Positions 10,001 through 18,255 of a DNA stretch of 20,013 nt are shown one piece after another (the stretch's first letter is position 1; each line of letters opens with the position of its first letter). Origin of the DNA: Beroe ovata (lineage: Eukaryota; Ctenophora; Nuda; Beroida; Beroidae). Location: NCBI GenBank assembly GCA_946803715.1, contig CAMPET010000445.1, positions 11,516-31,528 on the forward strand. Direction: 5' to 3'. The notes below the pieces were generated by a model that saw nothing but the letters and a program-made list of their open reading frames with translations, made no database searches and was not told where the DNA came from. A program made the position numbers and the translations under genes.

Positions 10001-12908
10001 AGCTTCACATGATCAGTATATATACGCTGGCAGCGCAGGTGGACGCGTTTACCATGTCTCAACGGGTATTATACCAGAGATGTCAAACCTAGAGGAAGTT
10101 GTGTTTGATAGGTTTGTCTTGTTACTACCGCGCATGTTCTCATGTTTACCAGCCCATGTTATTATCTTACCACTATCCAATATCCATACTGGCACATGTT
10201 GCTTTCATTATGGTAACCATACACAAGATGTTGTTATCGTTACCTTGCCCTTACCTTTCTATTTTGCCGTGGTAACAACGTTTGTGCAACCAGTACCACG
10301 GTTACAGCACACACACACACACACACATACACACACACACATACATACACACACACACCCAACATTGCTGCCACATATACCTGAGTATGGCTAGAGCGTA
10401 GGAGTGGTAGAGTGCTGAACTCTCCCTCATGTCTATGGCTTGTTTGAGGAGTTGTAGCGCCCCCTCTTTCCCCTCCAGCTCGCCCATGAGACGTTTCTCG
10501 TCTCCCAACTGATAAAGCGTCATCACACAACCTCCTGCAGAGGGGGGTGAGGAGTGAGGACTGAGTTAAGAGGGAAGGTGAGGAGTTACAGGGGTTGGTT
10601 AGGAAGCGTGAGGAGGGATGGGGTGCAGGATTGTAGGATAGGAGGGAAGGAAGATTCTCACTGTGGGGTTCTGGGGAGGAAGGACAGCTGGGGTATCACT
10701 TTGGGGTACACAAATAGGGGTTGCACACTTACTGGCGTGACTGAGAGCGAGGTCCATGTACTCGGCTGCCTCTGTTGAGTAGTCCTTGCCCAGTCTCCGG
10801 GATTTCTCGTTGAGTGCTCGGGCTAGCAACACCACTGCCATCACGTTGTTTACAGCTGTGAGTACGTGTTGTCACCATGGTAACAACTTTGCTTCGTGTT
10901 GTTACCATGGTAACTATGTTGGCAAATTGTGTTGTCACCAGGATGACCCTGTCACGTGTTGCTACCATGACACCAATGTTGTCATGTGTTATCACGGTGG
11001 GTGTGTTACGTGTTACTATGTTTGCTGAGTGATGCTGGTTGTCATGTCGGTCACACGCGTGATCTTCATACTCAATTCATAATCATTGCCAAGTGTCAAG
11101 TTGTCATCTTCCAAATTCAGTGAGCTCAGAGCACATTTGACGGATTTGAACACTCTCTTGGGTAAAGTACCAGTGACATATCATGAAACCTTTCACAAAG
11201 TTTAATTCCCCGCGCGACGCGAATTGAGTTCAGATCACGCTATACGCTTGATAATGGTAACCGTTTATAAGTGATGCGTTAAGCAGTTCGACGCGTGCCT
11301 CTGCCCCAACGATATTTCCAGTATTGAAAATATGAATACCGCGATAATTCGACACAATAAATACCCCCTCTGCAGTACTACCAACCGGCTCACGGTCACA
11401 GTAGAAATAAGTTTCAGTTACTCCCTTCCCTAACCCCCTCTACAACCTTTCCTTCCCTCGAATGCTGCATTCTCCCTCTCAATCAGCCCCCAGGAAATCC
11501 TACTCCTGGGGGAAGAGAGTCGGCCCTTTCTTCGCAATTTTCTGACACATACAGACACAATGTCCTCAGTCGCTGGTCCAGCATGTCCTTCACTACACAA
11601 TGAGTAATTCCCCTCACTACTCAGTCGGTATTTCCCCTCACTACTCAGTGACTACGTTTGAGTAGTACTCACCCTTGTTATCTCGAGGTAGCGGAGATTC
11701 CCGGGGGTCTGGGGGAAGCTACACAGACATACACAGACATGCACAGACATACAGACATACACAGACATACACAGACATACAGACACAGACATACAGACAC
11801 AGACACAATGTCCTCAGTGGTGGGTCTAATATCTCCTCACTGCTCAGTGACTAGGTGTGAACTGTGAGTAGTAGGTTCTCACCCTTGTTATCTCGAGGTA
11901 GCGGCGATTCCCGGGGGTCCCCCTCCCTCGCGAGGTTCAGAACGTTATACTCCGTGACGTACTTCCGTATGCAGGATATACCCTCGTTCAGTGTCTTGAG
12001 AGCGTTTGCCCGTCCCTGGTGTTTGCTCATACGAACCAACACTTCACCTGCATCGCGCGTTCAATGAGAGTTTGGAATATGATATTCTGAAAATGGTAAT
12101 CGGAAAATGGCATTCAGGATTTCTAATACGTAGACAAATCGTCGTATCATGATAAAAAGAAGTATGGTTCAAACTCCCTTCTTCCCACCTTTCCCGAGGT
12201 AAGCGTCACAGTTGAGTGGGTCCTCCCCTAGCGCCAGGTCGTAATACCTGAGTGCGGCACAGCTAAGTCCCAGCTTGTTGTACGCCAGTGCCATCGTGTT
12301 CTGTGCCATTGACACAGGCATGTACCCGGGGGAGTGGGAGGACCGACTACGGACCTGGGGGAAAGTTAGAGGGATACTTATAGAGGGCCAGTACCTTAGG
12401 GGGAATCCGGGTATCTGCGATAGGGGGATAGGGGAAAAGTTGGGGATGCGATAAGGGGTGTGTGAGACTGATAGGGGATGGAGGGATACTGATGAAGGGA
12501 GATTTGGGATACGCTGATAACGAGGTACGTGGTCAGCACATAGCAGTTGTCTCACTATAACTGCTGGACATCAATGTCGCAATTACGGAGTTTCAGACAT
12601 CGGGAAGTGAGCATCACACACAATATAGGATATCTTCTGTAGAGTAGTTCATCCCAGACGGAACTAAAGTTGGAGGCATCAACTATGCCCAATTTAGGGT
12701 AAATAACGCAGTCTGCAGTGCAATTGATATAAAACTCGACTCTCGAGTGTTTATAGTTAACCAAGGAACAGCTAGTTTATGTTACCGTTCCATTTCATGT
12801 ATGGTGGTTTTTAAGTCATAAATTGTACTGTTACACACACCCCACACACACACACACAGTACACACACACAGTACACACACACACATATATATATATTTA
12901 CACNCATC

Positions 12909-12946
<38 letters not shown>

Positions 12947-14402
12947 TGCACCATGTGAGATTGTGAGGAGCAAACACGTTCATAATTGATCGTTTAGACG
13001 CGCGGCACCGCTCTAAAACTTAACCTACGTATCTTCTGACACCTATATAATTGCTCCGTCGCTTGATACATATAATACCTCTCGTAGTATAATCACGGAG
13101 GGAGGGGGTTATCCCCATTACGATAGATAATTACACTGTGCAGTTTATCATTCCCGGTATAACACGTGTTGAAATTGTAGGTATGATCAATATGATTATC
13201 TTCCTTTGGGGAGGGGGTTGGGATTGATCGACTTCCATCCCTAATCCCATTCCCAGGTTGCGTACTCACTCTAACCTCCTTGAGTCGTCTAATGATTGGT
13301 TGAATTTTCACCTCTTCCCGAGTTTTGAGGAAATTCCGAGCTTTGTTCACATACGCAACCGTATCGTCAGGATTAATCTTGAGAGCCAGATCGAAGTACT
13401 TGTCCGCCTTGTCGAAGCGGTTGAGGGAGGACGCTAAATAGCCCAGGAGGTTGTAGTAAGGTCCTCGACACCGGTGTGGAATGACTGAGCACTCCATGGA
13501 TATCAGGTCTAGGTACACCTGCAAGGTAGAAGGGTTGGAGACATGCACATTCCGCGCTATATTGCCCTTCTTTTCACAAGTTGAACTTTTTTGAGGATGT
13601 TTAGTTGATTTGATCAATAGAACATCTTCACGAATATACTTCTCATGATCTCACTACCGTAAATTTCAACCGATCCTCCTCACACATTAATAGTAACTTA
13701 TGATGCCCACTACCCAGCAATAGCTACCCAGCAATCTTATACCTCGATAGAAACTTATTGCGACCCACTACCCAGCAGTATTCATTATTCTACCGCCCTC
13801 CTTGATTTTACTCCCCCCTCAGCTCGATCATTTGATACACATGTTCCCCGCACATGCACCCGGTCATAGCTTGATATTCTCGCTTGATATACCTTGATAT
13901 TCTCGCTCGGGTAGGTGAGTCCCTGACTGAAGAGACAGAGGTGCTTGTCCAGGAATGATTTTATCTCGTACACCACATCGGTAACATCCACCGTCTGGTC
14001 TCCTCCCCGACTCTCTAATTTACCTGGATATGATACACGTGTGTTGCCATGGCGATATTTCCTATATTTGTGTTTCTATGGAGATATGTTAGTGTCAACC
14101 GATTGAATGGTTACTGATAGATCATTCAAATCTATTTTCCACCCCATCTTTAATTCTATCCTATAAAGTTTTTATTAGTTCTCCACACTGGTCGTACCGG
14201 TTGTTTACCATGACGTATATAACTCACGTTTGCTGTTGCCGAACTCTATGTTTATCTTGGCGAGCGATGCTCGTGGTCTGAGTAGGGAATCTGTAGTGGT
14301 GGAGTGGTCCAGGGTGGTAACTCCACCACCACCACCAATATGAGAACCACCCTCTCCTCCAAACTGGATGGTGCTCCGCCGAGAGTGGATGGTTTCTGTC
14401 AT
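4723..14402 (-). CDS. Multi-exon tetratricopeptide-repeat protein, 626 aa, possibly IFIT-like
   Basis: Minus-strand coding exons in order: 14228-14402, 13893-14023, 13270-13518, 12189-12354, 11883-12047, 11673-11708, 10733-10855, 10381-10534, 8849-8981, 6044-6148, 5639-5851, 5356-5472, 4723-4836 (TAG 4723-4725). All introns are GT-AG and all 12 junctions agree in phase. The start has a near-ideal Kozak context (TCACCACCATGA). The N-terminus (1-60) is Gly/Ser/Thr-rich and probably disordered. Canonical TPRs: about 121-154 (G128, A140, F144, A147, P152), 200-233 (Y210, G214, A219, Y223, A226, P231), and 496-529 (A503, Y506, A515, F519). More degenerate helical repeats lie at 242-295, 309-400 and 551-589. 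A charged loop (about 401-479, His/Ser/Lys-rich) interrupts the array. TPRs form protein-binding superhelices; partners are unknown. The scattered repeats with a C-terminal helical region recall IFIT proteins, but this is a weak resemblance. Phase-0 exons hidden in the large intron 6149-8848 cannot be excluded. Confidence 0.82.
5852..6043 (-). other. Intron of the TPR gene between the charged-loop exon and the main C-terminal TPR exon
   Basis: A phase-0 intron with donor AAG|gtacac and acceptor ccctcag. It is 192 nt long and separates the exon encoding the acidic/basic linker (445-479) from the TPR exon encoding 480-550. Nothing else was noticed in it. Confidence 0.6.
7051..7086. repeat. TG microsatellite
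   Basis: An interrupted TG tract of about 36 bp in the large intron of the TPR gene. It is read as poly-Val/Cys or poly-Thr/His in spurious open frames. Confidence 0.85.
7864..7984. promoter_or_regulatory. Cluster of E-box (CACGTG) sites with regular spacing
   Basis: CACGTG occurs at 7864-7869, 7903-7908, 7919-7924 and 7979-7984, with CATGTG at 7887-7892. The first four sites are offset by 23, 16 and 16 bp and share the wider pattern tgcaYgtgccaca. This looks like a degenerate tandem repeat that presents a series of bHLH-type sites (Myc/USF/HIF classes bind such cores). Regulatory function is inference. Confidence 0.45.
8164..8466. repeat. Dispersed repeat, copy 1 (module X then module Y)
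   Basis: Module X (about 8164-8276) includes ATTCGATCGGGAATCGATTC followed by agcgtccaaaaatac and closely matches 19904-20013. Module Y (about 8290-8466) includes gactccacactttt and gacgtagaatccgaatctg and matches 19758-19903. The copies are diverged but plainly related. No coding capacity or terminal inverted repeats are evident, so the class is unknown. Confidence 0.7.
8826..8839. promoter_or_regulatory. X-box-like site near a 5' splice site of the TPR gene
   Basis: GTTGCTATGGCAAC fits the GTNRCC/RGYAAC type of RFX site with one mismatch in the left half. It lies about 10 bp into the intron past the donor at 8847-8848. A weaker relative (gttgctatggaaat) starts at 8731. Function is inference. 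Confidence 0.3.
9203..9505 (+). pseudogene. Possible relic of a Penelope-like or similar retroelement ORF
   Basis: An open frame of 100 codons on the plus strand, antisense within an intron of the TPR gene. Its C-terminal part reads RNFALSTARDPTLRTIKPC then SDHHCKSCTYF. The C-x4-C-x2-C spacing preceded by a basic stretch resembles the zinc-knuckle-like region between the reverse transcriptase and GIY-YIG domains of Penelope-like elements. No reverse-transcriptase motif (YADD-type) or endonuclease motif is visible in the flanks, so if the assignment is right this is only a fragment. The start codon is arbitrary. Confidence 0.3.
10308..10358. repeat. CA/TG microsatellite just downstream of a TPR-gene 5' splice site
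   Basis: An interrupted CA tract. Transcribed from the minus strand it is a UG-rich tract starting about 22 nt after the donor at 10379-10380. It also generates spurious poly-His/Thr and poly-Cys/Val open frames. Confidence 0.85.
10856..11672 (-). other. Intron of the TPR gene with an X-box-like tandem array and duplicated sequence
   Basis: The intron (donor AAGG|gtgagt at the mini-exon, acceptor tactcacag) is 817 nt long. The part nearest the acceptor (10866-11030) is a degenerate tandem array of X-box-like units. The part nearest the donor (from about 11546) is one half of the tandem duplication that produced the mini-exon. The stretch 11045-11540 shows nothing recognisable. Confidence 0.55.
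10866..11030. repeat. Degenerate tandem array of about 30-bp X-box-like units
   Basis: Six units start with gtgtt-type sequence at 10866, 10896, 10929, 10956, 10986 and 11010, spaced 30, 33, 27, 30 and 24 bp. The first two hold near-perfect or perfect palindromes (GTCACCATGGTAAC at 10871-10884; GTTACCATGGTAAC at 10901-10914). Later units are progressively degraded (for example caccaggatgac, ctaccatgacac). The core fits the RFX X-box consensus. Confidence 0.7.
11673..11708 (-). CDS. 36-nt duplicated mini-exon of the TPR gene
   Basis: On the minus strand this reads between an acceptor (gcttcccccag) and a donor (AAGG|gtgagt). It enters and leaves in phase 1 and encodes PRESPLPRDNK, plus the split codon giving D. 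This is the same residue string as the end of the preceding exon, 11883-12047. Both the sequence and the donor come from the tandem duplication, while the acceptor comes from the junction with the minisatellite. Being 36 nt and symmetric, it can be included or skipped without breaking the frame. Inclusion gives two copies of DPRESPLPRDNK in a row. Confidence 0.6.
11721..11807. repeat. ACAGACAT-type minisatellite
   Basis: A tandem run of acacagacat/acagacat units directly behind the acceptor side of the mini-exon, in the intron between the two duplicated segments. On the minus strand it gives a TGTCTG-rich tract. Confidence 0.85.
12355..13269 (-). other. Intron of the TPR gene with a long CA repeat and an assembly N
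   Basis: A 915-nt phase-0 intron (donor GTTAGA|gtgagt, acceptor tttcccccag). Its middle is a CA/TA microsatellite with an N at 12904. Next to the acceptor, 12361-12500 is a purine-rich plus strand (pyrimidine-rich on the sense strand), probably an extended polypyrimidine tract. No extra exon is supported. Confidence 0.55.
12832..12947. repeat. Compound CA/TA microsatellite containing one N
   Basis: About 115 bp of mostly CA with short TA and AGTACA interruptions. The N at 12904 shows that the exact length was not resolved. Confidence 0.9.
13519..13892 (-). other. Intron of the TPR gene with a short imperfect direct repeat
   Basis: A 374-nt phase-0 intron (donor AAG|gtatat, acceptor taccttgcag). 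Sequence around 13694-13725 (acttatgatgcccactaccc) recurs in variant form around 13750-13780, both including actacccagca. A 14-bp direct repeat (ttgatattctcgct) flanks the donor at 13871-13884 and 13894-13907. No other feature is seen. Confidence 0.5.
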
Positions 14403-14695
14403 GGTGGTGACCTATTATTATAGTGCTTGATGTCAGAGGTTAGAATCATCAAAACTGGTTATAAAGGGGATTCATGATTGTGAAATGAACCGAAACTCCA
14501 ATACAGAAATTCTTTTCAATTGATGATAATCGCGACAATGGTTCAACAATTAGAAAACTGCGCTAAAACTACAATAATTAACGAAGAGCAATAGACGTAT
14601 ATGTGATGGCACACTCACTCTTGCCATGTGTGTGTGTGTGTGGACAAGCAAAATTCTCTCTTTCTCTCATAACAAGCATAGTTTGAACGGCGCAC
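14403..14695 (-). promoter_or_regulatory. Upstream region of the TPR gene
   Basis: The sequence immediately upstream of the start codon must hold the 5' untranslated region and possibly the core promoter. A short TG repeat lies at 14627-14642. I see no convincing TATA box, initiator or X-box. A noncoding first exon further to the right is possible, because the downstream 5 kb holds no other gene. Confidence 0.3.
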
Positions 14696-15649
14696 ACGTC
14701 TCTTCATTGTTTATGTTGCCGACACCATGATATTAAATAGTGCGGCGTAAAATTGATTAGCTGATTAATACTAACCGAGACCAAAAAAGCTTTGCTCTTT
14801 GACCCAATATATGTTATGTTTCAGGAAAAATAAGGGCTAATTTCACTACACTTTACTTATTTGCACACCTCAGATTTAACGATATGATTTTTTACAGCTG
14901 TGGTCTTTTATCGAGTCGATTGATCTTCTCATTGTTCTTCTTCTTTGAATTTTACACTAATTTCGGACCGTTTATAAACTTGAACAAAAGGAGGAAACTC
15001 AAAAATTAAAAATCTTTCGATACAATAGCGTGATTACAGGAGAATTTCATGAAACGTGATACCGATGTTTCTCACCGAAAGGAAGACCCGACATTCGACT
15101 GGATCTCGCATGAATGTAACAAATTTTACGAGTAACGCTTTAAAATACCGCATTTTTAATTGTTAATTCGAAAAAAACTGCCGTTTAAAAGAATTTGAGA
15201 AAGTTTATCAAAAACAGAACGTGTGTTTAACTGTATGAGAACCATTGTATAGTCATGTAACTGTGGTTTTATCGATTTGAAATCAATTCATTTGAAAAAT
15301 ACTTGATGCAGGATAACATTAGAATGTAAAATATTTGTTGACATGTTAATAAACTCAACTTGGACAAGTCTAAGAAAATGCATCAGGTTTGTACTGTAAT
15401 GATTTAAAAGTGCTTGTAAGCGATGTTTAGGAACTCGGCTAAATAAGGATGATGCAAGAACCGGCAGAAATCTTAACAGCTTCCCGCGGATACTATGAGT
15501 CTATGACTGATCGCTTCACGAAGCTATAAGTTCGTGAAGTTTAAGAGAGCAAATGAATATAGCTGCTAAAATGAGTCAAATGATTCTTACGAGTACACAC
15601 ATGCGCACATGATGAAGCTATATGTAAAAGCCAGTAGCCACACACATAA
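14696..15649. repeat. 954-bp repeated block, copy 1 (embedded in continuous sequence)
   Basis: This block reappears at 16960-17913 at a constant offset of 2264 bases, with no difference noticed and no indel. It is AT-rich and noncoding and lacks obvious terminal repeats. It holds a perfect inverted repeat at 15514-15539. This copy has no N at its borders. Confidence 0.9.
15514..15539. repeat. Perfect 9-bp stem hairpin in the 954-bp block
   Basis: CTTCACGAA (15514-15522) and TTCGTGAAG (15531-15539) are exact reverse complements with an 8-nt loop. The second copy lies at 17778-17803. Confidence 0.8.
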
Positions 15650-16959
15650 AAGATAACGGTATTATCTCATCGATATGTCTATAGGACTGTGTCAAGCTGT
15701 GGAAACCAGCTGTCAAAGTATGTGTGATGCTTGACATAAATCATGACTATAGAATATGTGATGATCAGTCATCTTTTTCTAATGATGATCATCATTTTTT
15801 CATGATGGTAAGCATGGAAATCGTGCCCACCGATAATAACAATCAGGTGTTCCTTACAAAAAGTTCACGAAGCAGCTCGATACTGAAAACACACAAATAC
15901 ATGGCGTATAATACACAAGAATAACATACAGTGTATGTCATACACTATTGCCACTACACACAGAGTACACGCAATGTAAGTGCACCATATAGTTGCGTCA
16001 CGTGACTCCATCAATTGAAGGTCATGTGACGTGCGCGCTGCGCGGCGCGCCAGGTTTACGCTCTTGCGTCCTACGTTTTCGTGATTTTGGTTCGGTTCAT
16101 GTACAATAGTCATGTACATTTGGTTCATTTCTGTTGTACGAATGTACCATTTGCGTTTTTCCTCGTCGTAATGTATAATCACGGGTTCATCGTTCCCTAT
16201 CGTTTTGATTTTCGGAATGAAGTGTATCGGTAATGTATTCATCATCTTATGTCTTATCTACTTGAATCTAAGAATTATCGTTTGATTCTTGTTTCGGCGT
16301 TTATCTAGAATTTTTACCTAGCATGTATAGATTTGTATGATTATGGTTACCGTAAAAGTAAAAGCCATCGTTTCCTTATTGGTGTAGATAAGCAATTACT
16401 TATCTGACGTGTAGATAAGCAATCACTTAGTTCTTACAGACTAAAGCCGAACATCACATCTAAATGTTGTTGTGAATTTCGACCAGCTAGAATTCCCACG
16501 CTCCACTATTACAGTGACTCATTCATTGATCCATATGTCTGTTATAATATGGTTTGTAATCTCTAGACCTCGCTATTATGTTATAGTATCGTGTAAAAGT
16601 AGTTTGCATCATGTGTGAGCAGAGTGTTAACTGCTCTATTCACGCTCGAAAGGTGTGATTTGTGTGATAATCACTATATGTGTGATAATCACTAGGTGCA
16701 TGATTTTCCATCCTTATCATCGGCACATGTCAAAATAATCACATCGTTAGCGTTTATCTACCCATAGAACCGCATCCAATCGCTAGGGTATTGTGCTATT
16801 CACCATCCTGTGCTTACCACTCTTCCCTAATATTCTGTATTGGGGGTAATAGCTATGCTCCGTACCTTATTCGCATGTGTTGTTTACCTACATGTGTTCG
16901 CATGTTTTCTTAACCAATCGTTTACCTACATAAGACGATCTTCCCACGTACTTACCCAN
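15650..16959. other. Intergenic spacer between the two 954-bp blocks
   Basis: AT-rich sequence with a GC-rich patch near 16028-16055. It holds one open frame of uncertain status (15865-16245, minus) and two short tandem repeats: gtgtagataagcaatYact at 16382-16400 and 16409-16427, and tgtgtgataatcacta at 16661-16676 and 16679-16694. It ends at an N (16959). Confidence 0.5.
15865..16245 (-). CDS. Hypothetical ORF of 126 codons, uncertain
   Basis: The first 70 codons look protein-like, with mixed composition and a segment IIHYDEEKRKWYIRTTEMNQ, starting from a double ATG. The last 40 codons are Cys/Ile/Val-rich and may be readthrough into an intron or noncoding DNA. No family is recognised, and no upstream exon or promoter is visible. 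It could be a real exon, a transposon remnant or chance. Confidence 0.2.
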   Translation of the reverse strand: MMNTLPIHFIPKIKTIGNDEPVIIHYDEEKRKWYIRTTEMNQMYMTIVHEPNQNHENVGRKSVNLARRAARTSHDLQLMESRDATIWCTYIACTLCVVAIVYDIHCMLFLCIIRHVFVCFQYRAAS

Positions 16960-17913
16960 ACGTCTCTTCATTGTTTATGTTGCCGACACCATGATATTAA
17001 ATAGTGCGGCGTAAAATTGATTAGCTGATTAATACTAACCGAGACCAAAAAAGCTTTGCTCTTTGACCCAATATATGTTATGTTTCAGGAAAAATAAGGG
17101 CTAATTTCACTACACTTTACTTATTTGCACACCTCAGATTTAACGATATGATTTTTTACAGCTGTGGTCTTTTATCGAGTCGATTGATCTTCTCATTGTT
17201 CTTCTTCTTTGAATTTTACACTAATTTCGGACCGTTTATAAACTTGAACAAAAGGAGGAAACTCAAAAATTAAAAATCTTTCGATACAATAGCGTGATTA
17301 CAGGAGAATTTCATGAAACGTGATACCGATGTTTCTCACCGAAAGGAAGACCCGACATTCGACTGGATCTCGCATGAATGTAACAAATTTTACGAGTAAC
17401 GCTTTAAAATACCGCATTTTTAATTGTTAATTCGAAAAAAACTGCCGTTTAAAAGAATTTGAGAAAGTTTATCAAAAACAGAACGTGTGTTTAACTGTAT
17501 GAGAACCATTGTATAGTCATGTAACTGTGGTTTTATCGATTTGAAATCAATTCATTTGAAAAATACTTGATGCAGGATAACATTAGAATGTAAAATATTT
17601 GTTGACATGTTAATAAACTCAACTTGGACAAGTCTAAGAAAATGCATCAGGTTTGTACTGTAATGATTTAAAAGTGCTTGTAAGCGATGTTTAGGAACTC
17701 GGCTAAATAAGGATGATGCAAGAACCGGCAGAAATCTTAACAGCTTCCCGCGGATACTATGAGTCTATGACTGATCGCTTCACGAAGCTATAAGTTCGTG
17801 AAGTTTAAGAGAGCAAATGAATATAGCTGCTAAAATGAGTCAAATGATTCTTACGAGTACACACATGCGCACATGATGAAGCTATATGTAAAAGCCAGTA
17901 GCCACACACATAA
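16960..17913. repeat. 954-bp repeated block, copy 2 (bounded by N on both sides)
   Basis: The second copy of 14696-15649. It begins the base after the N at 16959 and ends the base before the N at 17914, so its placement rests on scaffolding or gap filling rather than continuous sequence. It is probably an assembly duplicate or a collapsed repeat inserted into a gap. Confidence 0.9.
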
Positions 17914-17914
17914 N

Positions 17915-18255
17915 AGCAGCAGCTCTACTCTACACAGCTCGACCAAGGAATATCGAAATATCGGGAGTATTGGAAATCTGATAGGCACATATTATTGTCC
18001 CTGCTACTGTATTTCCCATATTTTAGATAGCAACTTATAGTGTCCTGTGCATAATATGGAGTAAGGAAGTGGTTGCCATGGTAACTGGTGGTGGTTGCCT
18101 GGAAACAGCGTGACCAATGTGATACAGGAAGCGTGGTGTTTGTTATTAGTGATACTGCCGTCATTAGTTAATGACAGAACTATCATAAAGGTAGACCATC
18201 ATAAAGGTAACGCGAGCTTGTGCCATCATGACATCTAAAGATGACATGCAAAGAT
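17915..18255. other. Intergenic stretch with an X-box-like site
   Basis: No gene is supported. GTTGCCATGGTAAC at 18072-18085 fits the X-box consensus, followed by a half-site (ggttgcctggaaac) at about 18092-18105. A 12-bp direct repeat (atcataaaggta) occurs near 18182 and 18197. Confidence 0.4.

Larger units (their letters stand above)
8982..10380 (-). other. Intron of the TPR gene with a possible retroelement relic and a CA repeat
   Basis: A 1.4-kb intron (donor AG|gtatat, acceptor cactatag). It contains an open frame with a Cys motif at 9203-9505 that may be a Penelope-like relic, a short inverted repeat (gagctc-actcattgct-gagctc, near 9528-9549) and a CA microsatellite at 10308-10358. Nothing else here looks coding. 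Confidence 0.5.
11546..11921. repeat. Tandem segmental duplication including the 3' end of a TPR-gene exon
   Basis: About 11546-11708 and about 11790-11921 share three blocks in the same order: acacaatgtcctcagt, cactactcagtgacta (with variation), and a block of about 39 bp containing cccttgttatctcgaggtag and gattcccgggggtc. The last block differs at a single base between copies. Between them lies an ACAGACAT-type minisatellite at 11721-11807, which may have promoted unequal exchange. Confidence 0.8.

Noticed and set aside
9969-10394. 141-codon plus-strand open frame
   Set aside because: It ends in a poly-His/Thr run made by the CA microsatellite, overlaps a well-supported minus-strand exon at its 3' end, and has no family features.
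10240-10530. Minus-strand frame with poly-Cys/Val
   Set aside because: This is an off-frame shadow of the TPR exon at 10381-10534 plus microsatellite readthrough.
11546-11810. CRISPR-like repeat array
   Set aside because: The repeats are contiguous minisatellite units without unique spacers, in a eukaryotic intron.
11653-11867. Plus-strand open frame rich in His/Thr/Asp/Arg
   Set aside because: It is produced by the ACAGACAT minisatellite.
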